Source: Afipia sp.
GTDB taxonomy: Bacteria > Pseudomonadota > Alphaproteobacteria > Rhizobiales > Xanthobacteraceae
Direction of reading: 5' to 3'
DNA length: 64,000 nt
NCBI GenBank assembly: GCA_024707075.1
Contig: JANQAK010000003.1
Coordinates: 1,674,001 to 1,738,000 of the forward strand
Made by a program: the position numbers and the translations under genes. The notes beneath the pieces were generated by a model, which was not told the origin of the DNA, did not search any database, and saw only the letters and a list, made by a program, of their open reading frames with translations. This document shows, one piece after another, positions 39,784-50,470 of this stretch; within the stretch, counting starts at the first letter, position 1, and the number at the start of each line of letters is the position of its first letter.

Positions 39784-40755
39784 ATGACGACACGCTTTTC
39801 AGTCATCCGCGACGCCACGCCCCCCGGCGACATCATCAGGGGCACGGTCGTGGCGATGGGTAATTTCGACGGCGTCCATCTCGGCCATCGTGCGGTGATT
39901 TCAGCGGCGATTGATATGGCGCGCACGCGCGGCAAGCCTGCATTTGCCGTAACATTCGAGCCGCATCCCCGCAGCTTTTTCAGTCCCCACACCCCGCAGT
40001 TCAGGCTGACCGACGAGGCCGCCAAGCTGCGGCTGCTGGCCGGCACCGGGCTCGACGGCGCTGTCGTCATGACATTCGACGGCCCCCGCGCCGGCACCAC
40101 GGCACAGGATTTCATTAACCACGATCTGATCGCGCGGCTCGGAGTCAGCGGCGTCGCGGTCGGTTACGATTTTCATTTCGGCAAGGGCCGCGCCGGCTCG
40201 CCCTCTCTGCTCGCCGCTGAGGCACCACGACTGGGCATCGAGGTTCACGTCCAGCCCCACGTCGATATTCTGGATCGCCCGGTCTCCTCCAGCGCCATCC
40301 GCATGGCGCTGGCCGAAGGCCAGGTCACGGAAGCGACCGCCATGCTGGGCGGGCCGTGGTTCATCACTGGCGAGGTCATTCACGGCGAAAAGCGCGGGCG
40401 CGATCTGGGCTATCCCACCGCCAATATCCGCCTCGACACGAATTGCGGGCTCAGGCACGGCATCTATGCGGTGCGTGCCGGGATCGGCGACAAACGCGTC
40501 GACGGCGTCGCCAGTTTCGGCCGCCGCCCGACCTTCGACAACGGCGCGCCGCTGCTGGAAGTGTTCCTGTTCGACTTCAAGAGCGATCTTTACGGCCGGC
40601 AGCTCGACGTCGCCTTCATCGGCTTCATCCGCGACGAACTGAAGTTCGACGGCATCGAGGGGCTGGTCCGCCAGATGGACGATGACAGCGCAAAAGCCCG
40701 CGCGATGCTGGCGGCCGCGCCCGATGCGTTTCCAAAGCTGGGCGAGGTGGGGTGA
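39784..40755 (+). CDS. ribF: bifunctional riboflavin kinase/FAD synthetase
   Basis: VVAMGNFDGVHLGHRAVI; GYDFHFGKGRAGS; EVIHGEKRGRDLGYPTANI; SFGRRPTFDNG. Confidence 0.95.
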   Translation: MTTRFSVIRDATPPGDIIRGTVVAMGNFDGVHLGHRAVISAAIDMARTRGKPAFAVTFEPHPRSFFSPHTPQFRLTDEAAKLRLLAGTGLDGAVVMTFDGPRAGTTAQDFINHDLIARLGVSGVAVGYDFHFGKGRAGSPSLLAAEAPRLGIEVHVQPHVDILDRPVSSSAIRMALAEGQVTEATAMLGGPWFITGEVIHGEKRGRDLGYPTANIRLDTNCGLRHGIYAVRAGIGDKRVDGVASFGRRPTFDNGAPLLEVFLFDFKSDLYGRQLDVAFIGFIRDELKFDGIEGLVRQMDDDSAKARAMLAAAPDAFPKLGEVG

Positions 40756-40772
40756 GACTAAGCGGTGGTCGG

Positions 40773-40880
40773 TCCCCTCTCCCGCTTGCGGGGGAGGGTC
40801 AGGGAGGGGGCCAAGCCGCATTGCTCGACCATCGAGAGGAGAACCCCCTCTCCACCTCTCCCCCGCGAGCGGGGGAGAGA
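40773..40880. repeat. family B-related intergenic inverted-repeat element (variant)
   Basis: cccctctcccgcttgcgggggagggtcagggagggg ... ccccctctccacctctcccccgcgagcgggggagag. Confidence 0.75.
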
Positions 40881-40988
40881 GCCGACCGCGAATTGCTGCA
40901 CACCCGTGCATAAATGTTGAGTTTTCTTCGCAGAAATCCCCACTGAACTCGTTTCCCCTTCTGCCCAAAACGCGCTATTCACCCCGCC

Positions 40989-43964
40989 ATGACCGAAAAG
41001 CCCAAATCCGACGCCGCCGATTATTCCAAAACCCTTTATCTGCCGCAGACGGACTTCCCGATGCGCGCGGGCCTGCCCCAGCGCGAGCCGGAAATTCTGG
41101 CGCGCTGGAACGAGATCGACCTTTACGGGAAGCTGCGCGAGACCGCGAAGGCGCGGCCTAAGTTCGTGCTGCACGACGGCCCGCCCTACGCCAACGGCAA
41201 CATCCATATCGGCCACGCGCTGAACAAGATCCTCAAGGACGTGGTGACGCGCAGCCAGCAGATGCTCGGCTTCGATTCCAACTACGTACCGGGCTGGGAT
41301 TGCCACGGCCTGCCGATCGAATGGAAGATCGAGGAAGAGTACCGTTCCAAGGGCAAGAACAAGGACGCGGTGCCGATCGTCGAATTCCGCAAGGAGTGCC
41401 GGGCCTTCGCGCAGAAGTGGGTCGACATCCAGCGCGAGGAATTCAAGCGGCTCGGCGTGGTCGGCGACTGGTCGCACCCCTACACCACGATGAGCTTCCC
41501 CGCCGAAGCGCAGATCGCTCGCGAGCTGATGAAGTTCGCCGCCAACGGCACGCTGTATCGCGGCTCCAAGCCGGTGATGTGGAGCGTGGTCGAGAAGACC
41601 GCGCTGGCCGAAGCGGAGGTCGAATACGAGGACTACACCTCGGATACAGTGTGGGTGAAGTTTCCGGTCAACGCCGCGCATGGCCGCCTCGCTAAAGCGT
41701 CAGTCGTGATCTGGACCACCACGCCGTGGACGCTGCCCGGCAACCGCGCCATCAGCTTCTCGCCGAAGATTTCCTACGGTCTTTACAAAATCACCGACGC
41801 GCCCGCCGACAACTGGGCGAAGACCGGCGATCTTCTGATCCTCGCCGACAAACTCGCGGAGGACGTGTTCAAGCAGGCGCGCGTCACGTCGTATGAAAAG
41901 ACCGGCGAGGTCTCCGCCGATATTCTCGACGCCATCGAATGCTCGCATCCGCTGAAGGGGCTCGCCGGCGGCTACGAATTTACCGTGCCGCTGCTCGCTG
42001 GCGATCACGTCACCGACGATACCGGCACCGGCTTCGTTCACACCGCGCCGGGTCATGGCCGCGAGGACTTCGACATCTGGACCGCGAATGCGCGCGAGCT
42101 TGAGGCGCGCGGCATCAGTTCGGTCATTCCCTACACCGTCGATGCAGACGGCGCACTGACCGAGCAGGCGCCCGGCTTCACCGGCAAGCGCGTGCTCACC
42201 GACAAGGGCGAAAAGGGAGACGCCAACGAGGCCGTCATCAAGGCGCTGGCCGAGCGCGGCATGCTGCTCGCGCGCGGCCGCCTGAAGCATCAGTATCCGC
42301 ATTCGTGGCGCTCGAAGAAACCTGTGATCTATCGCAACACGCCGCAATGGTTCATCGCGATGGACAAGGACATCGCGGACCACGGTAAGGCGAAGCCGGG
42401 CGACACGCTGCGCGCCCGCGCGTTGCAGGCCATCAGCGTCACGCGCTGGGTGCCGGAGCAGGGCCAGAACCGCATCACCGGCATGATCGCGGGCCGTCCC
42501 GACTGGGTGATCTCGCGCCAGCGTGCGTGGGGCGTGCCCATCACCGTGTTCGTGCGCGAAAAGGGCGACGGCTCCGCGGAGATCTTGCAGGACGAAGCCG
42601 TCAACAAACGCATCGCCGACGCATTCGAAAAAGAAGGCGCGGACGCCTGGTACAAGGACGGTGCGCGCGAGCGTTTCCTCGCATCGCGCGCGAATGAAGA
42701 GTGGAAGAAAGTCGACGACATCTGCGACGTCTGGTTCGATTCAGGCTCGACCCACGCCTTCGTGCTGGAAGACCCGGTGCATTTCCCGGGCCTCGCCGGC
42801 ATCAAGCGCAAGGTCGATGGCGGCAAGGATACGGTGATGTATCTTGAAGGCAGCGACCAGCATCGCGGCTGGTTTCACTCCTCGCTGCTGGAAAGCTGCG
42901 GCACGCGCGGTCGCGCGCCCTATGACGTGGTGCTGACCCACGGCTTCACGCTCGACGAGAACGGCCGCAAGATGTCGAAGTCGCTCGGCAACACGACCGA
43001 GCCGCAGAAGGTCATCGCGCAGTCCGGCGCGGACATCCTGCGGCTGTGGGTCTGCGCCACCGATTATGCCGACGATCAGCGCATCGGCCCCGAAATTCTC
43101 AAGAACACCATCGAGACCTATCGCAAGCTGCGCAACACCCTGCGCTGGATGCTCGGCACGCTGCATCACTTCCATCGCGCCGACGCCGTCTCCTTCAGCG
43201 AAATGCCGGAACTCGAACAACTGATGCTGCATCGCCTGTCCGAGGTCGATGCCATCGTGCGTCCGGCCTATGCGAATTTCGACTACAAGACGGTGATCGC
43301 GACGCTGGCCAATTTTATGAACACCGAACTGTCGGCGTTTTACTTCGACATCAGAAAAGACACCCTGTACTGCGATCCGCCGTCATCTATCGCCCGCAAG
43401 GCCGCACTCACCACCGTGGACATTCTCTGCGATGCGATCCTGAAGTGGCTCGCGCCCGCCATCAGCTTCACCGCCGACGAGGCGTGGGCGATGTATCGCC
43501 CCGACGCCGAACCGTCGGTGCATCTCACCACGTTCCGTGACGATCTCGACCGTTTCAGCAACGAAGCATTGGCGAAGAAGTGGGACACCATTCGCAACGT
43601 GCGGCGCGTCGTCACCGGCGCGCTGGAAGTCGAGCGCGCCGCCAAGCGGATCGGTTCGTCGCTGGAAGCCTCGCCACTGGTTTATGTGTCCGACAAGGCG
43701 CTGTTCGCGACGCTCTTTGATATTGATCTCGCGGAAGTGTGCATCACGTCGAATGCGATGGTCACCAACGAGGATGCGCCTGCTGGCGCGTTCACGCTGA
43801 GCGACGTGCCGGGCGTGGCCGTGGTGGTCGAGAAGGCGGTGGGCACCAAGTGCGCGCGGTCGTGGAAAATCCTGCCGACGGTCGGCGACGACCCGGACTA
43901 TCCCGACGTCTCGCCGCGCGACGCGCAGGCGCTGCGGGAATGGAAGGCGCTGGGACAAATTTAA
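40989..43964 (+). CDS. ileS: isoleucine-tRNA ligase
   Basis: [23 protein letters not shown] (HIGH); KMSKSLGNT (KMSKS). Confidence 0.97.
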   Translation: MTEKPKSDAADYSKTLYLPQTDFPMRAGLPQREPEILARWNEIDLYGKLRETAKARPKFVLHDGPPYANGNIHIGHALNKILKDVVTRSQQMLGFDSNYVPGWDCHGLPIEWKIEEEYRSKGKNKDAVPIVEFRKECRAFAQKWVDIQREEFKRLGVVGDWSHPYTTMSFPAEAQIARELMKFAANGTLYRGSKPVMWSVVEKTALAEAEVEYEDYTSDTVWVKFPVNAAHGRLAKASVVIWTTTPWTLPGNRAISFSPKISYGLYKITDAPADNWAKTGDLLILADKLAEDVFKQARVTSYEKTGEVSADILDAIECSHPLKGLAGGYEFTVPLLAGDHVTDDTGTGFVHTAPGHGREDFDIWTANARELEARGISSVIPYTVDADGALTEQAPGFTGKRVLTDKGEKGDANEAVIKALAERGMLLARGRLKHQYPHSWRSKKPVIYRNTPQWFIAMDKDIADHGKAKPGDTLRARALQAISVTRWVPEQGQNRITGMIAGRPDWVISRQRAWGVPITVFVREKGDGSAEILQDEAVNKRIADAFEKEGADAWYKDGARERFLASRANEEWKKVDDICDVWFDSGSTHAFVLEDPVHFPGLAGIKRKVDGGKDTVMYLEGSDQHRGWFHSSLLESCGTRGRAPYDVVLTHGFTLDENGRKMSKSLGNTTEPQKVIAQSGADILRLWVCATDYADDQRIGPEILKNTIETYRKLRNTLRWMLGTLHHFHRADAVSFSEMPELEQLMLHRLSEVDAIVRPAYANFDYKTVIATLANFMNTELSAFYFDIRKDTLYCDPPSSIARKAALTTVDILCDAILKWLAPAISFTADEAWAMYRPDAEPSVHLTTFRDDLDRFSNEALAKKWDTIRNVRRVVTGALEVERAAKRIGSSLEASPLVYVSDKALFATLFDIDLAEVCITSNAMVTNEDAPAGAFTLSDVPGVAVVVEKAVGTKCARSWKILPTVGDDPDYPDVSPRDAQALREWKALGQI

Positions 43965-43999
43965 CGGCCCCGTATTGATGAGAGAACGCGCCACAACTC

Positions 44000-44150
44000 T
44001 TCCCCTCTCCCCTTGTGGGAGAGGGGGGCGAAATCGAGTGAAACGAGATTGAGCCGGGTGAGGGGTCAGCGGATCAGTTTGCGAAACAAGACCCCTCACC
44101 CGCCTTCGCTTCGCTCAGGCACCCTCTCCCACAAGGGGAGAGGGGAAGAA
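44000..44150. repeat. family B intergenic inverted-repeat element
   Basis: cccctctccccttgtgggagaggg...gccgggtgaggggt ... acccctcacccgcc...accctctcccacaaggggagagggg. Confidence 0.85.
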
Positions 44151-44193
44151 GGCTGCAACTTTCTCCTGTTTCTTCTGAACGAAGGTTCGAGCT

Positions 44194-44694
44194 TGATGCC
44201 CCCCCTGCTCCGCTCCGGACTGGTCGCCGCCGTCGCCGCCCTGGTGCTCGATCAGGCCTCAAAGCTCTGGCTATTGAACGTATTCGAACTCGGCCGCCGC
44301 GGCGCGGTGGCGGTAACGCCGTTCTTCGATCTGGTGCTCGCCTGGAATACCGGCATCAGCTATGGCTGGTTCCAGGACACCGGCCCGCTTGGCCAAACCA
44401 TCCTGCTCGCGGTCAAGGCCATCGCCGTCATCGTGCTGGGGGTCTGGATGGCCAAATCCGGCACCCGCCTTGCCGTGATCGGCCTGGGACTCATCATCGG
44501 GGGGCCATCGGCAACGCCATCGACCGGCTGGCCTACGGCGCGGTGGTCGATTTCGCCCTGTTTCACCTCCAGATCGGCGGAAAAACCTATAACTGGTACG
44601 TGTTTAACCTTGCGGACGTAGCCATCGTTGCTGGCGTCGCTGCCCTCCTGTATGACTCCCTTGTAACCCCCGGTGCCGCAAAAAGGCCCCGATA
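44194..44694 (+). pseudogene. lspA: signal peptidase II, single-base frameshift in the G run 44499-44504
   Basis: [12 protein letters not shown]...[17 protein letters not shown] in one frame; [50 protein letters not shown] recoverable one frame over. Confidence 0.88.
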
Positions 44695-44774
44695 AACAGG
44701 GATATGCTTGGCTCCAGGAAAACTGGCGCGCGGCCACCGGATCGCGGAGGCAGGGCAGCGCCATCGGAAGCAAG

Positions 44775-45545
44775 ATGAACGGGATCAGGATGAACGCAAT
44801 GCGTGAGACCGGCAGCATCAGCGGTTCAGGTTTGCAACTTTCATCGCGCCTCGCGACGCGCGCGCTGCGGCTGGCAGCCATTCTTCTCGGCGTCGGTCTG
44901 GTACTCGGCGCCGGCCCGCTCCACGCGCAGACCGCGGACGAAGACGAGGGCGACAACGGCAAGACCTTCGAGCAGAAGCTCATGGACAACCTGATGAGCG
45001 GCCTCGGCGGCCGCAAGATCGACGACGGCACCATCGACTATCGCGAACGCTCGCCTCTGGTGGTGCCTTCCAAGATCGAGCTTCCTCCACCCGAGACCGG
45101 CAAGAAAAAGTTCGCGCCGAACTGGCCGAAGGATCCGGACCTGGCGGAACGTCAGGCGGCCCGTGAGGCAGCCAAGGGAAGGGCGTTGACGCCGGAAGAA
45201 TCCAGAATGCCGCTGATGCCGAGCGAGATGAACAAGAAACTTCCCCGCGGCGGCAGCCGCTCGACCGAGACGACGACCCCCGGCGGCAACAATTCGAACT
45301 CGCCGCTGATGATGCTGCCCTCGGAGCTCGGATATTCCGGCGGACTGTTCTCGAATCCGTTCGGCGGGAACACCAAGGCTGAAGCCGAGAAATTCACCGG
45401 TGAACCCGAACGCACGGATCTCACGCAGCCGCCGAGCGGCTATCAGACGCCGTCGCCCAATTTCGCTTATGGCACCGGCCCGCTCAAGGCACCAAAAGAA
45501 AAGTGCGATCGCGCCAGCGGCCAATGCGAGAAGACTTGGGATTGA
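44775..45545 (+). CDS. exported hypothetical protein (start uncertain within ORF 44673..45545)
   Basis: signal-like hydrophobic stretch LRLAAILLGVGLVLGAGPLHAQ; Pro/Gly-rich mature region. Confidence 0.7.
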   Translation: MNGIRMNAMRETGSISGSGLQLSSRLATRALRLAAILLGVGLVLGAGPLHAQTADEDEGDNGKTFEQKLMDNLMSGLGGRKIDDGTIDYRERSPLVVPSKIELPPPETGKKKFAPNWPKDPDLAERQAAREAAKGRALTPEESRMPLMPSEMNKKLPRGGSRSTETTTPGGNNSNSPLMMLPSELGYSGGLFSNPFGGNTKAEAEKFTGEPERTDLTQPPSGYQTPSPNFAYGTGPLKAPKEKCDRASGQCEKTWD

Positions 45546-45705
45546 GCGATCCGGTTGTGACGTCACGCCGATTATAGCCCTCCCCAATGGTTGCGATCCG
45601 CCTCCCTTCGATCGTCCGCAGCACGATCACCTCAGATCCCGCAATCTCGCCTCTTGCGGATCTGGATATTTTCCCGGCGATCAACCCGCGGTCCGGTCCA
45701 ATCAC

Positions 45706-47103
45706 ATGACAATCTCCCGCCAGTTTATCGTCCGGGCCGTCGCGGCGCTGGGCATTCTATGCGCGCCAGCCGCCGCACAATCCGCGATGGCGCAGGCCAC
45801 GTCGCAGCGCCCGGACACTTTCACGCTCAGCAATGGCCTTCAGGTCGTGGTGATCCCCGACCGCCGCATACCGGTGGTCACGCAGATGATCTGGTACAAG
45901 GTCGGCTCCGCCGACGAGACACCGGGCAAATCCGGGCTCGCGCATTTTCTCGAGCACCTGATGTTCAAGGGCACCGCGGAACATCCGGCCGGCGAATTCT
46001 CCCAGCTCATCGCCCGCATCGGCGGCAACGAGAACGCTTTCACCTCCTCCGACTACACCGCCTATTACCAGCGCGTGCCGCGCGACCAGCTTGCGACCAT
46101 GATGGAATTCGAGGCCGACCGCATGACCGGCCTCGTTCTCAAGGACGAGAACGTGCTGCCCGAGCGCGACGTGGTGCTGGAAGAGTACAACATGCGCGTC
46201 GGCAACAACCCCGATGCCCGGCTGACCGAACAGATCATGGCGGCGCTGTACCTCAATCATCCCTATGGCCGTCCGACCATCGGCTGGCGCGGGGAAATCG
46301 AGAAGCTCAACCGTGAGGACGCCCTCGCCTTCTACAAGCGCTTCTATGCCCCGAACAACGCGACGCTGGTGATCGCCGGCGACGTCAGCGCCGACGAAGT
46401 CCGCCCGATGGTGGAAAAAACCTATGGCAAGATTCCGCCGCAGCCCGCCATTCCCGTTCAGCGCATCCGCCCGCAGGAGCCGCCGCCGGCCGCGCCGCGC
46501 ACCGTCACGCTGTCCGATCCGCGCGTCGAGCAGCCGAGCGTGCGCCGCTATTATCTCGTTCCGTCCTCGGTCACTGCCACCCAGACCGAAGGCTCGGCGC
46601 TCGAAGTGCTCGCGCAACTGATGGGAGCGGGCAGCAACTCGTATCTCTATCAGGCGCTGGTGGTGAACAGGCAACTCGCGGTCAGCGCAGGCTCTTGGTA
46701 TCAGGGCACGGCCATCGATCCGAGCCAGTTTGGAATCTCCGCCTCGCCGAAACCCGGCGTCGAATTTCCGCAGGTCGAGCAGGCGATCGACGAGGTCATC
46801 ACCAAACTCGCGACCGATCCGGTGCCGGCGGAAGACCTCGAACGCATCAAGACCCAGATGATCGCCGAGTCGGTTTATGCGCAGGACAGCCAGACCACGC
46901 TGGCGCGCTGGTACGGCGCCGCCATCACGGTCGGCCTCAGCGTCGACGACGTCCGGGCATGGCCGGACCGCATTCGTGCCGTCACCGCCGAGCAGGTCCG
47001 CGACGCGGCGCGGACATGGCTCGAGAAGAAGCGGTCGGTGACCGGCTATCTCATCAAGGACACCACCGCGACCACCGCCAATCGTGGGGAGAAGCGCTCG
47101 TGA
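45706..47103 (+). CDS. M16 family metallopeptidase with HxxEH motif
   Basis: KSGLAHFLEHLMFKGT (HFLEH); signal peptide; in-frame ATG at 45706. Confidence 0.93.
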   Translation: MTISRQFIVRAVAALGILCAPAAAQSAMAQATSQRPDTFTLSNGLQVVVIPDRRIPVVTQMIWYKVGSADETPGKSGLAHFLEHLMFKGTAEHPAGEFSQLIARIGGNENAFTSSDYTAYYQRVPRDQLATMMEFEADRMTGLVLKDENVLPERDVVLEEYNMRVGNNPDARLTEQIMAALYLNHPYGRPTIGWRGEIEKLNREDALAFYKRFYAPNNATLVIAGDVSADEVRPMVEKTYGKIPPQPAIPVQRIRPQEPPPAAPRTVTLSDPRVEQPSVRRYYLVPSSVTATQTEGSALEVLAQLMGAGSNSYLYQALVVNRQLAVSAGSWYQGTAIDPSQFGISASPKPGVEFPQVEQAIDEVITKLATDPVPAEDLERIKTQMIAESVYAQDSQTTLARWYGAAITVGLSVDDVRAWPDRIRAVTAEQVRDAARTWLEKKRSVTGYLIKDTTATTANRGEKRS

Positions 47104-48455
47104 GCATCACACGTCGTCATCTCCTTCAACTCGCTACGGCGCTTCCCTTTGCGGCGTCCGCGCTGTCGCTGCTGTCCGCGCCCGCTTTGGCTGCCGCGAA
47201 GATCCAGCGCGTGATTTCGCCGGGCGGCATCGAGGCGTGGCTGGTGCAGGACGCCACCGTGCCGCTGGTTGCGCTGGAATATGCCTTTGACGGCGGCTCG
47301 TCGCAGGACCCCGCCGACAAGCCCGGCACCGGCAGCTTCACCGCCAACATGCTCGACGAAGGCGCCGCCGATCTCGACTCCAAGGCGTTTCATGAACGCC
47401 TCGAGCGGCGCGCCATCGAGATGACTTTCACGGTGACTCGCGACTATCTCCGCGGCTCGATGCGGATGCTGAAGGAAAACCGCGACGAAGGCTTCGACCT
47501 TCTGAAACTGGCGCTGACATCCGCGCGGTTCGATGCCGAACCGCTTGAGCGCGTCCGCTCGCAGATGGTCTCGAACGCGCGCCGCGAAACCACCAATCCG
47601 GTCTCGATCGCGGGCCGCAAGTTCTGGGAGCAGGCCTTTGGCACGCATCCCTATGCCCGCGCCCCGAACGGCACGGTGGAAAGCCTTCCGGCGATTCAGG
47701 CCGCCGATCTCAAGGACTATGCAGGACGGGTGCTGGCGAAGGACACGCTGAAGGTCGCCGTGGTCGGCGACATCGATCCTGACACGCTCGGCAAGCTGCT
47801 CGACACCGCGTTCGGCGCATTGCCCGCGACAGCGAACCTGACGCCGGTGCCCGACGCCACCTTCGGCAAGCTGCCGCAGCATTCCTTCACGATGCTCGAC
47901 GTGCCGCAGACCTCGATCAACTTCGGCGCGCCCGCGATTGCGCGCAACGATCCGGATTTCATGGCGGCTTACATCGTCAACCACATCCTCGGCGGCGGCA
48001 CGCTGTCGACGCGGCTCTACAAAGAAGTGCGCGAAAAGCGCGGGCTGGTCTATTCGGTGTCGGAATCCCTGATCTGGATGAAGAAGGCGTCGATCTTCGC
48101 AGGCGCCACCGCCACCCGCGCCGACAAGGCCACCGAAACGCTCGACACCATTTCCGCGGAGATCGCGCGCATGGGCAATGAAGGCCCGACCCAGAAGGAA
48201 CTGGACGAGGCCAAATCCTTCCTCAAAGGCTCGCAGATGCTGGCGCTCGACACCTCGCCGAAATTCGCCACCGCCCTGTTGCAGTATCAGCTCGACAATC
48301 TCGGCATCGATTACATCGAGAAGCGCAACGCCATCGTCGATGCGGTCACGCTCGACGACGCCCGGCGCGTGGCGAAGCGGATCTGGGGCCAGGGCCTCTT
48401 GAGCGTCAGCGTCGGACGCGCGACGCAGGCTTCGGCGCAGCCGGCGGCGAAGTAA
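47100..48455 (+). CDS. M16 family peptidase-like protein lacking HxxEH (GTG start)
   Basis: Tat-like SITRRHLLQLATALPFAASAL; TGSFTANMLDEGA in place of HxxEH; 4-bp overlap with the upstream M16 gene. Confidence 0.88.
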   Translation: MSITRRHLLQLATALPFAASALSLLSAPALAAAKIQRVISPGGIEAWLVQDATVPLVALEYAFDGGSSQDPADKPGTGSFTANMLDEGAADLDSKAFHERLERRAIEMTFTVTRDYLRGSMRMLKENRDEGFDLLKLALTSARFDAEPLERVRSQMVSNARRETTNPVSIAGRKFWEQAFGTHPYARAPNGTVESLPAIQAADLKDYAGRVLAKDTLKVAVVGDIDPDTLGKLLDTAFGALPATANLTPVPDATFGKLPQHSFTMLDVPQTSINFGAPAIARNDPDFMAAYIVNHILGGGTLSTRLYKEVREKRGLVYSVSESLIWMKKASIFAGATATRADKATETLDTISAEIARMGNEGPTQKELDEAKSFLKGSQMLALDTSPKFATALLQYQLDNLGIDYIEKRNAIVDAVTLDDARRVAKRIWGQGLLSVSVGRATQASAQPAAK

Positions 48456-48471
48456 GAGCGCGCCCTCTCCA

Positions 48472-48560
48472 CGTCATGGCAGGGCTTGTCCCGGTGATCC
48501 CGACAGATGAGGCACGGTGCCCACTTTATCGGGATGGCCGGGACAAGCCCGGCCATGACG
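48472..48560. repeat. family E intergenic inverted repeat
   Basis: cgtcatggcagggcttgtcccggtgatcccgacag ... tttatcgggatggccgggacaagcccggccatgacg. Confidence 0.85.
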
Positions 48561-48602
48561 GTCTGATAAGGTTGAAGTGCCCGGGAAGTTACTATCTGCC
48601 CT

Positions 48603-49550
48603 TTACTTGAACAGCGGCGTGCCGGGCACGAAGGCGTCAAACGCCGCCCAGAACTGCTGGCGGTAGCGGTCCTGCTCCTGAAGGATTTCGTGCTTCGAGC
48701 CCGCGATCACCAAATGCGATCCGGCGCGCAGGTGATAGGCGAATTCCTCGATGGCCGGCGTCGACACCACGGTGTCGCTGCTCGCCGCCAGCATCAGCAG
48801 CGGCTGGCGGATGTGCGAGGGATAATCCATCTCGCGAAACTGCATCATCGCCTTGAACGCGGAGTCCGCCCAGCCGATCGTCGGCGAGGCGATGCCGAGC
48901 GTCGGATCTTCCTCGTAGATCGCGGCGTTGCGCGCGTAGCGCACCGGGTCCGACGTCACCTCATTGTTGACGAACGGCTCGGTGCCCGCGAGCGTGCTGT
49001 TGCCGCCGGGCACATAACGGCCGCCCATACCTAATAGCCGCAGCGACCGCACCAGGATGCGCGTCGGCAGTTTCGTGGCGAAGCCCGGCAGGTCGATCAT
49101 CGGCGCCGACAGCACCATGCGATCGAACCAGCGCTTGCCGGCATGGGCCACACGCAGCATCACCGCGCCGCCCATCGAATGCGCCAGCGCGTAATAAGGC
49201 GGCGGACAATCCGGCAGCATCACCTGCTGCACGAAGGTTTCGACGTCGATCTCGAAATCCGAAAACCGGCGCACATAGCCCTTGCGCGGATCGCGCAACT
49301 GCCGCGACGAGTGCCCCTGCCCGCGCCAGTCGATCATCGCCACCGCGAAGCCGCGTTCGCGCAGTTCGCGCACAACCTCGAAATATTTCTCGATGGATTC
49401 GCCGCGTCCGGTGAAGACGCAGACCGTCCCCTTGCGGCCAGCCGGCGGCTGCCAGCGTGCGAAGCGCAACTCCGCCCCGTCCGGCGTCTTGATGGTGCCG
49501 CTGACCACGTTGTCGGGAACCGGATTGGCGGGAATGGAAACGAGCGTCAT
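48603..49550 (-). CDS. alpha/beta hydrolase (lysophospholipase/monoacylglycerol lipase-like)
   Basis: VCVFTGRGESIEKYFEVVRELRERGFAVAMIDWRGQGHSSR; YALAHSMGGAVMLRVA (GxSxG variant HSMGG). Confidence 0.9.
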   Translation of the reverse strand: MTLVSIPANPVPDNVVSGTIKTPDGAELRFARWQPPAGRKGTVCVFTGRGESIEKYFEVVRELRERGFAVAMIDWRGQGHSSRQLRDPRKGYVRRFSDFEIDVETFVQQVMLPDCPPPYYALAHSMGGAVMLRVAHAGKRWFDRMVLSAPMIDLPGFATKLPTRILVRSLRLLGMGGRYVPGGNSTLAGTEPFVNNEVTSDPVRYARNAAIYEEDPTLGIASPTIGWADSAFKAMMQFREMDYPSHIRQPLLMLAASSDTVVSTPAIEEFAYHLRAGSHLVIAGSKHEILQEQDRYRQQFWAAFDAFVPGTPLFK

Positions 49551-49625
49551 GGGCGGGGGCCGATCGGCAAAGGAATCATGAAATTCGGAAGGATTGTGAG
49601 GACAAAAAGAGGGCCCGGAAACCCT

Positions 49626-49653
49626 CTTGAACACCCGAAGACCCCTCCCATAT
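49626..49653 (+). promoter_or_regulatory. putative sigma-32 (RpoH) promoter of hsp20
   Basis: CTTGAAC (49626-49632), 14-bp spacer, CCCATAT (49647-49653). Confidence 0.75.
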
Positions 49654-49734
49654 CAGTTTCGTGCAGGCCAGTTAAGGCTGCACGCAGAACGAAAACCCGG
49701 CCCAATGGCGGGTTGTCTGCTCTTTGCAAAAGAG

Positions 49735-49846
49735 TGGCGCGTTGTGCATGCGAGACGGTCTCCCCGGCATGGCTCATCCGAGCGCTGCCCAGCAATGTCC
49801 GTCCCGCCTGGAAAACGCGCTGGTCGCTCAAATTGGAGGACTAACC
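49735..49846 (+). promoter_or_regulatory. ROSE-type RNA thermometer in the hsp20 5' UTR (5' boundary approximate)
   Basis: terminal hairpin GUC-G-CUC-AAAUUG-GAG-GAC at 49823-49841 masks the SD GGAGGA with a bulged G (49826), as in ROSE UYGCU elements. Confidence 0.75.
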
Positions 49847-50308
49847 ATGCGTACTTTCGATCTCACCCCCTTCTATCGCTCCACCGTCGGCTTCGACCGC
49901 CTGTTCTCGCTGCTCGACCAGACCGCCAGCGAAAGCTCGCCGGGCTATCCGCCCTACAACATCGAGCGCACCGGCGAGAACAACTTCCGGATTTCGGTCG
50001 CCGTCTCCGGTTTCTCGCAGAATGAAATCTCGATCGTCGCCAAGGAAAACACCCTGACGATCAAGGGCGAGAAAGCCGCCAACGAAAACGGAAAACAGGG
50101 CGAAGTGCTCTATCGCGGCATCGCGTCGCGGGCCTTTGAGCGTCAGTTCCAGCTTGCCGATTTCGTGCAGGTGAAGAACGCCTCGCTTGAGAACGGCCTG
50201 CTTCACGTCGATCTCGTCCGCGAGATTCCCGAAGCCGCCAAGCCGCGCCAGATTCCGATCACCACGTCGGCCGCCGCGCCGCAGGTGGCCGAGAAGGTCG
50301 CCGCCTGA
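49847..50308 (+). CDS. Hsp20 family small heat shock protein
   Basis: MRTFDLTPFYRSTVGFDRLFSLLD...YPPYNIERTGENNFRISVAVSGFSQNEISIVAKENTLTIKGEK. Confidence 0.96.
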   Translation: MRTFDLTPFYRSTVGFDRLFSLLDQTASESSPGYPPYNIERTGENNFRISVAVSGFSQNEISIVAKENTLTIKGEKAANENGKQGEVLYRGIASRAFERQFQLADFVQVKNASLENGLLHVDLVREIPEAAKPRQIPITTSAAAPQVAEKVAA

Positions 50309-50338
50309 CGCCGTCGGCTCTGCAACCTCCCCGACTGC

Positions 50339-50370
50339 AAAACGCCCCGGTGCCCCGGGGCGTTTTTTTT
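50339..50370 (+). terminator. intrinsic terminator downstream of hsp20
   Basis: AAAACGCCCCGGtgcCCCGGGGCGTTTTTTTT. Confidence 0.92.
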
Positions 50371-50470
50371 CGTGCGTGATTTTTCTCTCGTCGTCCCCGC
50401 CCGCGGGGACGACACGTTGAGAAATTTCGCTTCTCTTTCCCCCTCCCCTCGTGGAGCGGGAGAATAAATT

